Of a stretch of DNA of 64,000 nt, positions 1-8,925 are shown in pieces. Both the position numbers and the translations under genes were made by a program. The notes under the pieces are model-generated. The model ran no database searches. It saw nothing but the letters and a program-made list of their open reading frames with translations, and was not told the origin of the DNA. The stretch comes from Lonsdalea populi (GTDB taxonomy: Bacteria; Pseudomonadota; Gammaproteobacteria; Enterobacterales; Enterobacteriaceae). Position 1 is the stretch's first letter. Every line of letters starts with the position of its first letter. Location of the stretch: positions 3,658,001 to 3,722,000 of the forward strand of contig NZ_CP065534.1 in assembly GCF_015999465.1 (NCBI RefSeq). The letters are read 5' to 3'.

Positions 1-817
1 GTGTTCACGCAAACAGCGCAGCTCCGGCATAACGCCACGCCGCATCCGCACTGGTGCGGCCTGACCCTGCAGGCCCTCGTTGGTGTGTTCCGGCGAACGC
101 CGGACACGCCAGAAAACGATATCGCCTTCCCCCGCCAGACGCATGGCGGGAAACCAGGACTCTACCCGCAGGTAAAAAGGGTCTGTCAGATGGAGCTGAC
201 CGGCCATCTGCCGACGGCACAATGAAAAACAGCGAAAATGAGCTCGCTGAGCAACTTATAGAGCCAACCGGAGATAACACCCTGACGTAATGGATAAAGG
301 CTATTACTCACTGGGGCTGTTAAATGCCTGGAGCCAGGCGGGAGAGCACCGCCACTGGATGCTTCCTCTCAGAAAGGGAGCTCAGTATGAAGAGGTCAGA
401 AAACTGGGTAAAGGCGACCATCTGGTGAAGCTGAAAACCCGTCCACAGGCACGAAAAAAGTGGCCGGGTATGGGAAATGAGATGACAGCTCGTTTGCTGA
501 CCGTGACGCGCAAAGGAAAAGTCGTCCATCTGCTAACTAATCTGGTGAGATATCAGATGATTAAAATGGCGGGACATCTGAAAGGATACTGGCCGAATCA
601 GCTGAGCTTCTCTGAATCATGCGGAATGGTAATGAGAATGCTGATGACCCTGCAGGGCGCTTCACCGGGGCGGAGCCCGGAGCTGATGGGTGATCTTGAA
701 AGTATGGGGCAACGGGTAAAGTTACCGACAAGAAGGGAAAGGGCCTTCCCGAAAGTGGTAAAGGAGAGGCCCTAGAAATACACAGCAGCCCCGAAAAAGG
801 GCCAGTCAGTGGCTTAA
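1..817 (+). pseudogene. IS4 family transposase, multiply inactivated
   Basis: The product resembles the C-terminal two thirds of IS4 transposase, a DDE enzyme of cut-and-paste type. The similarity is spread over three frames: frame 1 to about base 222, frame 3 to about 290, then frame 2. The first catalytic aspartate, normally in a context like AIDGVFWRTPD, reads ALVGVFRRTPD here. Near 535-540 the protein jumps from HLLT to NLVRYQM, which removes about 60 residues including the Y-R-E-K signature with the catalytic glutamate. The usual tryptophan after VKERP is an amber stop at 773-775, and the original TAA lies at 815-817. At least four independent lesions are visible, so the gene is dead. 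Confidence 0.88.
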
Positions 818-829
818 CTGACTGGCATT
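813..829 (+). repeat. IS4 right terminal inverted repeat
   Basis: CTTAACTGACTGGCATT matches the expected right end of IS4 apart from small changes in the centre. The matching left repeat is outside the window. Confidence 0.7.
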
Positions 830-852
830 ACCCCTTTCGAGGAGCCGTTTTT

Positions 853-1968
853 TTATGGGTGGGATTGTTCCGCGCGCGCTGACGGGATCTGCTGAGTAAT
901 GCAGTGGATGTTTCCTCCGCCCAGCAATATTTCACGCGCGGGTACGCCGCTGATCAAGTAATCCGGGAACATCTGCTGCAACAGCGCGTGAGCCTGGCGG
1001 TCCGTGCGTTTATCCAGCAGTGGATAAATCACCTGACGATTGCTGATCAGGAAGTTGACGTAGGACCCCGCCAGACGCGAACCCGCGATACGCTCAATCG
1101 CTTTCCCGTCGACCTCGATCCCTTCCGCCTCGCCCTGCGTCATATAGAGCGGACCCGGCGCCGGCAGCCTCCAGATCTTCAGATGCCGGCCGTGCGCATC
1201 GCGCGCCTGCGAGAGCACCTGATACGCCGCCATCGAGCGGGCATACTGGGGGTCGTTCTCATCGTCGGTCCAATGCAGCGCGACCTCGCCGGGACGCACG
1301 AAACAGCACATGTTGTCGATGTGCCCGTCCGTCTCGTCGTTGTAAACGCCGGACTCCAGCCAGATAAATGCCGAAACGCCGAGGTAGTCCGTCAGCAGTT
1401 GCTCAATCTGCGCCTTGTCCAGATGCGGATTCCGGTTGGGATTGAGCAGACACTCCGCCGTGGTCAGCAGCGTGCCTTCGCCGTCGGTATGTATGGAACC
1501 GCCCTCCAGCACCAGCGGCGCGGCGTAGCGGGCGTCGCGGTGATAGTCCAAAACTTGCCGCGCGACCTGCTCATCCCGACGCCAGTCCGCATACAGACCG
1601 CCCTGTTCTCCGCCCCAGGCGTTGAAGCGCCAGTCCACGCCGCGGCGCTCGCCCGCAGGGCTGAGCACCATCGTCGGCCCCGTGTCGCGCATCCAGGCGT
1701 CGTCGCTTTCCATGTCGACCAGCGTGACGCTGGCAGGCATGATACTCCGCGCATGCGCCATCTCTGCCGCCGGTACGCCCATGATGACCGGGGTCGTCTG
1801 GGCGATGGTCGCCGCAACGGTAGAGAAGGTCTGCTGCGCCGGGATCAACGCGTCTGCGGAGCGCCAGTTGTCGCGGCGATACGGCCACAGCATCCAGACC
1901 GCTTCCTGCGGAGCCCACTCTGCAGGCATGGCGAAACCGTCCTTAAACGGGGTGGTCAGCTGTAACAT
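853..1968 (-). CDS. aguA: Agmatine deiminase (agmatine iminohydrolase)
   Basis: This cytoplasmic enzyme converts agmatine to N-carbamoylputrescine and ammonia, the first step of the arginine-decarboxylase route to putrescine. The 371-residue product has the usual family length. It shows the substrate-binding segment [10 protein letters not shown] (about 89-98), the ETDGHID motif carrying the catalytic Asp/His region, and the C-terminal GGGNIHC motif with the nucleophilic cysteine near residue 356. It starts only 3 bp after the aguB stop codon, so the two are cotranscribed as aguB-aguA. An IS4 remnant lies just downstream. Identity is secure from the guanidine-modifying enzyme motifs and the aguB partner. 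Confidence 0.96.
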   Translation of the reverse strand: MLQLTTPFKDGFAMPAEWAPQEAVWMLWPYRRDNWRSADALIPAQQTFSTVAATIAQTTPVIMGVPAAEMAHARSIMPASVTLVDMESDDAWMRDTGPTMVLSPAGERRGVDWRFNAWGGEQGGLYADWRRDEQVARQVLDYHRDARYAAPLVLEGGSIHTDGEGTLLTTAECLLNPNRNPHLDKAQIEQLLTDYLGVSAFIWLESGVYNDETDGHIDNMCCFVRPGEVALHWTDDENDPQYARSMAAYQVLSQARDAHGRHLKIWRLPAPGPLYMTQGEAEGIEVDGKAIERIAGSRLAGSYVNFLISNRQVIYPLLDKRTDRQAHALLQQMFPDYLISGVPAREILLGGGNIHCITQQIPSARAEQSHP

Positions 1969-1971
1969 AGT

Positions 1972-2856
1972 TTATCTCCAGGTTTTACCGTCGGAAGTGC
2001 CGATCACGCCATACATTTCCGGGCGACGGTCACGGAACAAGCCCCAGGTTGCACGCATCTGCGCGATTTCCTGCAAGTCAAAACTGTGCATTAGCACCGC
2101 TTCATCGGTACGGTTGGCCTGCTGCACCAGCTCGCCGGTCGGATCGGCGATGAAGGAGGAGCCGTAGAAGGTCATTTCCAGCCCATCGATATGCTTGCTG
2201 GCTTCCGTCCCGATACGGTTGGAGGCCACCACCGGCACCAGGTTAGCGGCGGCGTGTCCCTGTTGTACACGCGTCCAGTGCAGCTGGCTGTCCCAGGAAG
2301 GGAAAGCGGGTTCAGAGCCGATGGCCGTCGGGTAGAAGATGATCTCTGCGCCCATCAGCGCCAAACTGCGGGCAGTTTCCGGGAACCACTGATCCCAGCA
2401 GATGCCCACGCCCACCTTGGCGTAGCGGGTCTGCCACACTTTGAAGCCGGTGTCGCCGGGAATGAAGAACTGTTTTTCCTGGTAGGCCGGGCCATTGGGA
2501 ATATGCGTTTTGCGATAAACGTCCAGCACGCTACCGTCCGCATCGATCATCACCAGCGAATTGTAGTAGGCGTTATTGGCGCGTTCGAAGAAACTCAGCG
2601 GCAATACCACTTCCAGCTCGGCGGCCAGCGCGGAGAAATGTTTAATTAAGGGACTGTTATCGAGGCTCTGCGCCAACGCGTAGTGTTCAGGGTTCTGGTC
2701 GATGCAGAAATAAGGCGCGGCAAACAGCTCCTGGATCAGGATGATTTGCGCACCCTTTGCGTGCGCCTGCCGCACGAGTTTTTCCGCGTTTTCGATATTC
2801 CTGGGCAGGTCCCAGGTACAGGCCATCTGCGTAGCGGCAACAGTCACTTTTGTCAT
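1972..2856 (-). CDS. aguB: N-carbamoylputrescine amidase
   Basis: The enzyme hydrolyses N-carbamoylputrescine to putrescine, CO2 and ammonia, completing the AguA-AguB pathway. It belongs to the carbon-nitrogen hydrolase (nitrilase) superfamily. With the start used here (294 residues) the Glu-Lys-Cys triad falls at E43 (IQELFAAPYF), K116 (YRKTHIP) and C153 (GICWDQWFPE). The ATG at 2854-2856 was chosen because GAGG lies about 8 bases upstream and the protein then begins MTKVTVAATQ, as is typical. The reading frame is open 21 codons further upstream, but without a better ribosome-binding site. It is the first gene of the aguBA pair. Confidence 0.95.
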   Translation of the reverse strand: MTKVTVAATQMACTWDLPRNIENAEKLVRQAHAKGAQIILIQELFAAPYFCIDQNPEHYALAQSLDNSPLIKHFSALAAELEVVLPLSFFERANNAYYNSLVMIDADGSVLDVYRKTHIPNGPAYQEKQFFIPGDTGFKVWQTRYAKVGVGICWDQWFPETARSLALMGAEIIFYPTAIGSEPAFPSWDSQLHWTRVQQGHAAANLVPVVASNRIGTEASKHIDGLEMTFYGSSFIADPTGELVQQANRTDEAVLMHSFDLQEIAQMRATWGLFRDRRPEMYGVIGTSDGKTWR

Positions 2857-2938
2857 GCGAAAACCTCGATAATTTCTGCGTTTATGCTCTTGCTGAACCG
2901 CCGTAAAAGGCGAATTCAATCAGCGCCAAATAAAAGTT

Positions 2939-2950
2939 TAGGTCAACCTA
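2939..2950. promoter_or_regulatory. Inverted repeat upstream of aguBA
   Basis: TAGGT-CA-ACCTA is a short dyad about 85 bp upstream of the aguB start, in the only gap from which aguBA could be transcribed. On the minus strand it contains a TTGACC that could serve as a -35 element. A role as operator or promoter is inference; no known consensus was recognised. Confidence 0.3.
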
Positions 2951-2980
2951 GCACCCTGTGTCTGTGGATGACAGCCAAAA

Positions 2981-3010
2981 GAAATCCCGCCCCCTAGGGG
3001 ACGGGATTTC
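2981..3010 (-). terminator. Rho-independent terminator of pfkA
   Basis: GAAATCCCG pairs with CGGGATTTC around a GC-rich centre, 31 bp past the pfkA stop. On the minus strand the stem is followed by a T-rich stretch (TTTCTTTTGG). It separates pfkA from aguBA. Confidence 0.75.
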
Positions 3011-3041
3011 AGACACCCTGCCACAACGGGCTGGCGACCAA

Positions 3042-4004
3042 TCAGAACAGTTTTTTCGCCGTTTCCAGCCAGTCGCCCTTGAACGGACGTTTCATGTTCT
3101 CGATAGCGTCGATGATATCATGGTGAACCATTTTTTCATTCTGGATCCCCACGCAACGACCACCGTATCCCTGCAGCAGCAGTTCGATGGAGTAGGCGCC
3201 CATACGGGAAGCCAGAATCCGGTCGTAGGCGACTGGAGAGCCGCCGCGCTGAATGTGGCCCAATACGGTCGCGCGCGTTTCGCGCCCGGTTTCCTGCTGA
3301 ATGTAGCTGGCCAGCTCGCCCACATCGCACATCAGTTCGGTGATGGCAACGATAGCGTGTTTTTTCCCTTTGGCGATCCCACCTTTGATTTCAGCCACCA
3401 GATCTTCTTTTTTGAAGTCGACTTCCGGCACAACGATGAACTCGCAGCCGCCGGCGATAGCCGCTGCCAACGTCAGGTCCCCGCAGTGACGCCCCATCAC
3501 TTCAACGATGGAAATACGCTGATGAGAAGAGGACGTGTCGCGCAGGCGGTCGATAGCTTCAACAACGGTGTCCAGCGCAGTGAAGTAACCGATGGTGTAG
3601 TCCGTGCCTGCCACATCGTTATCGATAGTGCCCGGCAGACCGATGCAAGGGAAACCCATTTCGGTCAAACGTTTGGCACCCATGTAGGAGCCGTCGCCAC
3701 CGATAACGACCAGCGCATCCAGACCCCGTTTTTTCATGTTTTCTACGCAGACCTGACGCACAGATTCTTCACGGAATTCAGGGAAACGGGCGGAGCCCAG
3801 GAACGTACCGCCGCGGTTGATGACATCTGACACGCTATAACGGTCAAGCTGCGCCATGCGATCTTCGAACAAACCCTGATAGCCATCATAGATTCCGTAA
3901 ACTTCCAGTCCTTCCGTTAATGCAGCGCGTACCACACCGCGGATAGCTGCGTTCATGCCTGGCGCATCGCCACCGCTCGTGAGTACTCCTATCTTCTTAA
4001 TCAT
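3042..4004 (-). CDS. pfkA: ATP-dependent 6-phosphofructokinase I
   Basis: The enzyme phosphorylates fructose 6-phosphate to fructose 1,6-bisphosphate, the committed step of glycolysis, in the cytoplasm. The 320-residue length equals E. coli PfkA. Visible motifs are the N-terminal nucleotide site [18 protein letters not shown] at about 102-106 and the catalytic TIDND (about 126-130). The ATG at 4002-4004 has AGAGG a few bases upstream and gives the canonical start [10 protein letters not shown]; the frame stays open further upstream without support. fieF lies upstream in the same direction, as in E. coli, where the order is cpxP-fieF-pfkA. Confidence 0.98.
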   Translation of the reverse strand: MIKKIGVLTSGGDAPGMNAAIRGVVRAALTEGLEVYGIYDGYQGLFEDRMAQLDRYSVSDVINRGGTFLGSARFPEFREESVRQVCVENMKKRGLDALVVIGGDGSYMGAKRLTEMGFPCIGLPGTIDNDVAGTDYTIGYFTALDTVVEAIDRLRDTSSSHQRISIVEVMGRHCGDLTLAAAIAGGCEFIVVPEVDFKKEDLVAEIKGGIAKGKKHAIVAITELMCDVGELASYIQQETGRETRATVLGHIQRGGSPVAYDRILASRMGAYSIELLLQGYGGRCVGIQNEKMVHHDIIDAIENMKRPFKGDWLETAKKLF

Positions 4005-4229
4005 GACAACCTCTGGATTTGTAGATGTTAATTCGCAGATTTTTGTTATCGTGCGCGAAGTTTGCGGCATTCAACACCGACAACGCAAACCTCTCACCTT
4101 CTTGTACGTATTTTATAACAAATACCCCCGGCTGAATTGATTCAAGTCAGGCTTAAAGACCAGTAAATTCCCTGTGGGGCATCACATATTTACAAAAATA
4201 TAGCGCCTACGTGATAATTCGCTGTTGAA

Positions 4230-5132
4230 TCAAATGTTCCACCATCCTCGCTGGGTATCTGGAACAGCCGATATTGGGTCCTGATGAATAATGATATCGG
4301 CATCGGGGAAGCGTTGCAGCAATGCTTTCTCCAAATCGTCCGCAATCTGATGAGATTCTACCAACGGCAGGGTATCTTCCATTTCCAAATGCAGCTGGAT
4401 AAACCGCGTGGGGCCCGCTCGTCGCGTTCTTAGCTGATGCGCACCGCTGATGCCCGGCCACTTGGCAACAATATCGGTGATTTCCTGCCGTTCTTCATCC
4501 GGCAGCGCTCTGTCCAGTAGGGCTTGAATAGCATCGTAAGCCATTCGCAATGCGCTGTACAAAATATAAGCGCCAATGCCGAGCGCGAAAACGGCATCCG
4601 CCCAGGTCACACCTTTCCAGCTCAATCCCAGCGCCACCAGGATCGCACCGTTCATCATCACATCAGATTGATAGTGCAGCATGTCTGCGCGCACCGCCTG
4701 ACTGTGGGTACGGGCCACCACCCAGCGCTGGAATGCGACCAGCAGACCGGTCACGACCAACGCCACGATCGTCACCCACATCCCGACGGCCGGATCCTTC
4801 AGCTCCTGGGGAGAAATCAGATGCTGGAAACCAGTCAGCAGCAGAAACAGCGCCGACCCCGAGATAAACATGCTCTGAGCCAATGCGGCGAGGGACTCGG
4901 CTTTGCCGTGACCGAAAGTATGCTCGGAATCCGCCGGCTGCAACGAGTAGCGCACCACCAGCAGGTTGATTAACGAGGCGGCGATATCCACCAGCGAATC
5001 GACCAAAGACGCCAGCAAACTGACCGATCCGGTATACCACCACGCAAAAACCTTCAGAGCAAAAAGCGACAGCGCCGTTGCGGTCGCCAGAATAGCGGCT
5101 GTCGTCACCAGGCGTCCGTAGCGTGAATCCAT
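4230..5132 (-). CDS. fieF: Cation-efflux pump FieF (Fe2+/Zn2+)
   Basis: This inner-membrane proton antiporter of the cation diffusion facilitator family exports ferrous iron and zinc. The 300-residue product matches the E. coli length. The metal-binding residues of transport site A are all present at the same positions: D45 and D49 (LVDSLVDI), H153 and D157 (HYQSDVMMN). Six membrane segments precede a cytoplasmic C-terminal domain. The ATG at 5130-5132 has a strong AGGAGG. pfkA follows 225 bp downstream in the same direction. In E. coli cpxP is adjacent upstream; here about 4 kb of accessory DNA intervenes. Confidence 0.97.
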   Translation of the reverse strand: MDSRYGRLVTTAAILATATALSLFALKVFAWWYTGSVSLLASLVDSLVDIAASLINLLVVRYSLQPADSEHTFGHGKAESLAALAQSMFISGSALFLLLTGFQHLISPQELKDPAVGMWVTIVALVVTGLLVAFQRWVVARTHSQAVRADMLHYQSDVMMNGAILVALGLSWKGVTWADAVFALGIGAYILYSALRMAYDAIQALLDRALPDEERQEITDIVAKWPGISGAHQLRTRRAGPTRFIQLHLEMEDTLPLVESHQIADDLEKALLQRFPDADIIIHQDPISAVPDTQRGWWNI

Positions 5133-5231
5133 ACCTACCTCCTGTAAAAACAAGACATTAAGTATAACGGATAGCACGGTCGGGATCCGAACAGACCGCC
5201 TATGGCGGCAAACTCATCTTGGAAACAGACG

Positions 5232-5423
5232 CTAACGCCGTAATATTTCTTGCAGTCGAGCCTGCTCCCATCGCGCCAGCTGCCCACGCAGCAGAAACAG
5301 TTTTATCACTCTCAGCGCCAGAACCCCGCCCCAAATCAGCAGCGGCCAGAGAAACCAGTGGTTTTGGGGAGCGGTGAGTTGATTGACGATTAATAGCGCG
5401 AGGTTAACCGGTGTCACCAGCAT
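5232..5423 (-). CDS. Small two-membrane-segment (2TM-like) protein
   Basis: The 63-residue product has two hydrophobic segments (about 5-17 and 23-45) separated by NQLTAPQNHW, then a basic/polar tail ending in LQEILRR. The VN...W.LWP..IWGG pattern resembles 2TM-domain proteins that are often fused or linked to signalling proteins. It is divergent from the Nudix relic at 5500. Function is unknown. The frame is open upstream of the chosen ATG, so the start is uncertain, and a truncated relic cannot be excluded. Confidence 0.55.
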   Translation of the reverse strand: MLVTPVNLALLIVNQLTAPQNHWFLWPLLIWGGVLALRVIKLFLLRGQLARWEQARLQEILRR

Positions 5424-5499
5424 TGGATGCCGTAGACAGATCGCCGACGTCAGCGGACAATTGCGCTATTACTCTACGCTGTTATTAAGGCTTCATCCC

Positions 5500-5948
5500 A
5501 TGAGACACCGTCCCGCTTCACGACTTTTGGTCATCGACCCGGCGCAACGCGTTCTGTTGTTCCAATTTTCCCATAGCGGGGATGCTCTGGCGGGGCACAT
5601 CTATTGGGCCACGCCCGGCGGCGCAGTCGAAAGCGGAGAAAGCGTTGAAGAAGCGGCGCGGCAAGAGCTCTTGGAAGAAACCGGCTTCGCGACTGCGCCA
5701 CTCTCCCCCTGCATCGCTACACAGACATTCTCTATGAGGTTGGATAGCGGCGAAGAAGTCATCGCTGAAGAACACTTTTTATTGTCCGCGTCGGCCACGC
5801 GGAGATCGACGCCAGCCGCTGGAGCGACAACGAAAGACGTGTCATAGGCCAGTACGCATGGTGGTCTTTTGCTGAACTGGCCCAGACAGAAGATACCGTG
5901 TATCCCGATAACCTGCTTTCATTGCTGCGGGAACCTCTCACAGGCTAA
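5500..5948 (+). pseudogene. Nudix hydrolase, interrupted by a single-base frameshift
   Basis: Nudix enzymes cleave nucleoside-diphosphate derivatives. The N-terminal part starting MRHRPASRLLVID carries a Nudix box at 5608-5676 with the G, E, E-E-x-G-F spacing; its usual arginine before the core Glu is Gln. The frame ends early at 5847. From the T5 run at 5776-5780 the +2 frame continues as a normal Nudix C-terminus (GHAEIDASRWSDNERRV, then QYAWWSF) to a TAA at 5946-5948. One T missing from the run explains both halves. If the base is truly absent the protein would lack its last third. A homopolymer sequencing error is the alternative. Confidence 0.8.
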
Positions 5949-5962
5949 GATGCCGCAGGGCG

Positions 5963-6778
5963 TCAGCGCACAAAATAGGGATAGGTAAAGCACAGCAAAT
6001 GTGTGAGATTAAGCGCAAAATGAAACGCCGTCGATACCCACAGCCGACCACTCCAGTACCAGGCAGCGCCGTAGATAAGCCCCGCCAGTCCGGCGAAAAT
6101 CATCATCAGCGGCCCCGCCTGAAAGTGCGCCAGACCAAATAACGTCGCGGTCACGATCAGCGCCGGGAGAGGACCGGCACATTGCGTCAGGCGTCTTTGC
6201 AGATAACCGCGAAACAGCGCTTCTTCCGCCAGAGAGACGAAAAAAATATTGGCCAGCACAAACTGGCCCAGCCATGCGGGCCAATGCAATTCGAACCGCA
6301 AGCCACCGAGGACGACGGCCAGCAGCAAAAGGGCCGGCACCGTCAGCATCAATAACCCCCACTGCCAACGCGGCCTTGATTCGGACGTCACCTTGTAGAA
6401 CAGATCGGGGATCGCCATCCACAGCAGGAACGGCGCAAGAGCTTTATCGAGATTGTAATAGAGCGAGAAAGGCGCGCTGTGCGGGCCCGCAACAACACGG
6501 TCAAGCACTTTGGGGTTGTGAAAACCGGGAACCAGATGCAAAAACAGCAGGATACAGAGCAGAACGAGAAGCCCTTCGCCACCCGCCGCAATCCACTTTC
6601 TGTCCCGATAGCGAAGCAGCCGATATCCTATCAACATCGCCACGCAGAGCGTTCCTACGACAGGCAGCGTGATAACGTCCTGCAGCCAGGCCACCATCAA
6701 TGTGAACGCCAGCAACACTCCAGCGATGGTGTGATGTAATGTCAATGCGACAAGCGCCAATCCCAACAGATACTCCAT
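5963..6778 (-). CDS. CPBP family intramembrane metalloprotease
   Basis: This is a membrane protein of the CAAX-protease/bacteriocin-processing (Abi) family. The 271 residues form about eight hydrophobic helices. The three family motifs are intact: EEALFR at 185-190, FGLAHF with H218, and HFALN at about 253-257. In other bacteria members process peptides or confer self-immunity to bacteriocins; the substrate here is unknown. It lies alone, convergent with the Nudix relic and close to IS debris, which suggests an acquired cargo gene. Its reading frame appears undamaged. Confidence 0.85.
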   Translation of the reverse strand: MEYLLGLALVALTLHHTIAGVLLAFTLMVAWLQDVITLPVVGTLCVAMLIGYRLLRYRDRKWIAAGGEGLLVLLCILLFLHLVPGFHNPKVLDRVVAGPHSAPFSLYYNLDKALAPFLLWMAIPDLFYKVTSESRPRWQWGLLMLTVPALLLLAVVLGGLRFELHWPAWLGQFVLANIFFVSLAEEALFRGYLQRRLTQCAGPLPALIVTATLFGLAHFQAGPLMMIFAGLAGLIYGAAWYWSGRLWVSTAFHFALNLTHLLCFTYPYFVR

Positions 6779-6800
6779 CTTAACTCTCCGTTTATGCTTC

Positions 6801-7067
6801 TTAATGACACTTCCTTACCACCGACCCATATCCGTCCGGTGGGATACCATCATCGCTCAGACAAGACGGGGCTACACCGCCTACTGCATAGCGCCAGCTA
6901 ATTCGTGATGAGCCATAGTGGTAATTTTGCGTGAAACGCCGCAAACAGGATCTGTGACTAAGGTGCGGTTTAGGTAAAAGAGGGGGAGAGAAGGAAAGAA
7001 AACCCGCTGCGCCACAGCGAGTTTCGTGTCGTGGAAACATCTGTAAGCACACCCGTTTTAGTTCCAC
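6801..7067. other. Unassigned junk between CPBP gene and IS3 relic
   Basis: Similarity to the IS3 OrfB ends abruptly near 7068 on the minus strand. The next 270 bp keep an open frame on that strand but resemble nothing recognised. It is likely residue of deletions or of another mobile element. Confidence 0.4.
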
Positions 7068-7500
7068 CTTACGACGAAAATTCAGTTTCAGTAGGCAGTA
7101 AATACGATGAACGCGTTTATGCTTCCATGCATGCCCTTGCCTGCGTAACATCTGAAACAGCTTCGTGAAGCCGTATCGCGGGTAGCGCTTCGCCACTTCT
7201 GTCAACGCCTGAACCGCTGGCTCATCACGCCGGGTGTCGGGCTGATAAAGAGACACCGTCCTGCTCAGCGATAACGTCCTGCATGCCTGGCGTATGCTCA
7301 TCGCAAATTGCGCAATCAGGTAACTGACGAGTTCACGCTTTATCTCTGGTTTTAGAGCTTTTTTTCGATAACCTCTTTGAGTGCCCGGCACTCCAGACTC
7401 AGGTCGGCAAACATCTGTTTCAGACGTCGGTTTTCGTCCTCGAGATCTTTCATTTTTTGATATCGGAGGACACCATGCCACTATATTTGGCTTTCCAGTT
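7068..7500 (-). pseudogene. IS3-family OrfA C-terminus and OrfB N-terminus, broken
   Basis: From 7500 downwards the translation reads WKAKYSG, then DIKK followed by a stop. A single missing A in the A-run shifts the frame; with it restored the rest reads MKDLEDENRRLKQMFADLS, the OrfA leucine-zipper tail. OrfB follows with KPEIKRELVSYLIAQF and KRVHRIYCLLKLNFRRK, an N-terminal region of IS3-type transposases, and then loses similarity. The integrase core with its DDE residues is absent, so no active transposase can be made. Confidence 0.8.
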
Positions 7501-7506
7501 AATGGG

Positions 7507-7519
7507 ATGGACTACCTCC
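7507..7519 (+). repeat. Left subterminal inverted repeat of the IS1111-type element
   Basis: ATGGACTACCTCC is the exact reverse complement of bases 8792-8804. It begins six bases inside the deduced left end. Confidence 0.85.
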
Positions 7520-7565
7520 TCCTTGCGGGCTTAACTGAATAGAACACATTCGGAGGAGAATAATT

Positions 7566-8586
7566 ATGACCCTCAAATTTTTGGGTATCGATCTGGCTAA
7601 AAATGTTTTCCACTATGTGGACTGAATCAGGCCGGAAAACCGGTATACAGTAAGCGGGTTTCGCGAAAGGTATTGCTCCAGACAGTAGCTAGCATACCGG
7701 CCTGCCTGATCGGAATAGAAGCTTCGACAGGCGCATTTTACTGGCAGCGCGAATTTGAAAAGCCGGGCCATAAAGTCAAAGTTATTAGCCCTCAGTGTGT
7801 AAAACCTTTCGCCCGGGGGCAAAAGAATGACGGGAATGACGCGCAAACTATTGGCATTGCCCTTATGCAGCCGACAATGCGATTTGTTCCCCCCAAAAGT
7901 CCGGAGCAACAGGATATTCAGGCCCTCCACAGGGCCCGACAACGCATTGTTAATCACCGGACAGCAACTGTCTGCCAGATCAGGAGATTATTACTGGATC
8001 GGGGGAGCACTATCGGTGCAGCTATTTCCAGAGTAAAGCGTGCAGTTCCTCTTATTATTGAAGATGCGGAGAATGGATTAAGCACCAGAATGCGTAAAAC
8101 AGTCGCTGAGCTGTTCGATCTTTTTATTGATTTGGGACGTCGTATGACTTTCTTTGATAAAGAAATAGAAACCATATTCAGACAGTCTGAACCCTGCCGG
8201 CGTATTGCCAAAATAAAAGGCATTGGTCCTAAAACAGCGACTGCTGTGGTAGCCGCTATAGGAAAAGGCTCCGAATTTAAGAATGGTCGCCACTCTGCCG
8301 CCTGGCTCGGCCTTGTCCCGCGGCAATACTCAAGCGGAGACAGACAGGTACTGATGAATATGACCAAAAAGGTGATAAGCATCTACGAACCATGTTTATA
8401 CATGGGGCCAGGGCCGTCGTCAGAGTTGCTGAGAATAATCATGACAGCTCAATGAATCAGTGGGTTAATCAGTTAAAAGAGCGAAGAGGCGTTAACAAAA
8501 CGACTGTCGCTGTCGCAAACAAGAATGCCCGGATTGTCTGGTCGATGTTGAAAAATAGTACAGAATATCAATCTGTTGTGATTTAA
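7566..8586 (+). pseudogene. IS110/IS1111-family transposase, two frameshifts
   Basis: These transposases are DEDD (RuvC-like) recombinases with a C-terminal catalytic serine domain. The gene starts MTLKFLGIDLAKNVF, containing the first catalytic Asp (GIDLAK). It hits a stop at 7624; a one-base shift there resumes LNQAGKPVYSKRVSRK. The middle part (7673-8370) is intact and includes KNDGNDA and a helix-hairpin-helix KIKGIGPKTA. Near 8371 a missing G shifts the frame again; the corrected frame reads GDKHLRTM, then GARAVVRVAENNHDSS, to the TAA at 8584-8586. Two single-base losses make it inactive unless the bases are sequencing errors. Confidence 0.85.
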
Positions 8587-8791
8587 AGCTTTCCGAGAAA
8601 AGTTGCAGAGTATTGAAAAATGGTGACAGGTTGCACCTGCACCATCGGAACCCGACTATTATATTGGCCTTAGAGGCCGTCCAGTTGTTGAGGCGACGGT
8701 GTGCGGATTACCCATTTGGGCACAGGTCAGTATTGCTGATGCCGGATAGATGTAAGCAACAACCCAAAACCAGATTCAGTACTTGCAAAAC
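8587..8791 (+). ncRNA. Candidate guide RNA (seekRNA/bridge RNA) region of the IS1111-type element
   Basis: IS110-family elements carry a structured guide RNA in a non-coding end; in IS1111 relatives it lies downstream of the transposase. This 205-bp stretch between the transposase stop and the right repeat has no ORF. It contains TCCAGTTGT at 8680-8688, identical to nine bases of the reconstructed empty target (TCCAGTT left flank joined to GT of the right flank). ATAGATGTAA at 8746-8755 recurs at the right end-target junction 8803-8812. Both matches fit the idea of target-pairing loops. Expression and folding are not shown. Confidence 0.5.
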
Positions 8792-8804
8792 GGAGGTAGT
8801 CCAT
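8792..8804 (+). repeat. Right subterminal inverted repeat of the IS1111-type element
   Basis: GGAGGTAGTCCAT is the exact reverse complement of bases 7507-7519. It ends four bases before the deduced right end. Confidence 0.85.
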
Positions 8805-8808
8805 AGAT

Positions 8809-8925
8809 GTAATATGAGGCCTCGGATATCCCCGCTTCGCGACGGACAACTTTGACGGTGCGTCCGGCTTCAACAGATTTTAAAACGGCAATAATCTGAT
8901 ATTCGGTGAATCGGACTTTACGCAT
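8809..8925 (-). pseudogene. IS3-family OrfA, N-terminal fragment
   Basis: From the ATG at 8923-8925 the translation begins MRKVRFTEYQIIAVLK and continues through EAGRTVK and EAGISEASYY. This is the helix-turn-helix start of an IS3 OrfA, with GAGGAG before the ATG. The frame is cut after SEASYY by the IS1111-type element and continues at 7500 on the same strand. Confidence 0.85.

Larger units (their letters stand above)
1..829 (+). mobile_element. IS4 remnant, left part outside the window
   Basis: The segment reads as the distal part of an IS4-type insertion sequence and runs to its right terminal repeat at 813-829 (CTTAACTGACTGGCATT). Transposase similarity starts at base 1, so the left end lies outside the window. 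The element sits immediately downstream of aguA, only 24 bp from its stop codon. It cannot move, because the transposase is broken in several places. Recognition rests on strong remembered similarity to the E. coli IS4 transposase. Confidence 0.85.
7501..8808 (+). mobile_element. IS1111-type (IS110 family) insertion inside the IS3 relic
   Basis: The boundaries come from the split IS3 OrfA: CCAGTT to the left and GTAATATGAGG to the right join into an intact codon series. Inverted repeats ATGGACTACCTCC (7507-7519) and GGAGGTAGTCCAT (8792-8804) lie a few bases inside each end. Such subterminal repeats and the lack of an obvious target duplication are typical of the IS1111 subgroup. The element holds one transposase gene (frameshifted) and about 200 bp of non-coding DNA at its right end. 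Confidence 0.85.

Noticed and set aside
904..1965. 353-codon plus-strand ORF
   Set aside because: It lies wholly antisense to aguA, whose motifs and operon are clear. The translation is Arg/His-rich with no recognisable domain, a usual product of GC-rich antisense frames.
2958..3830. 290-codon plus-strand ORF
   Set aside because: Antisense to pfkA; no family resemblance.
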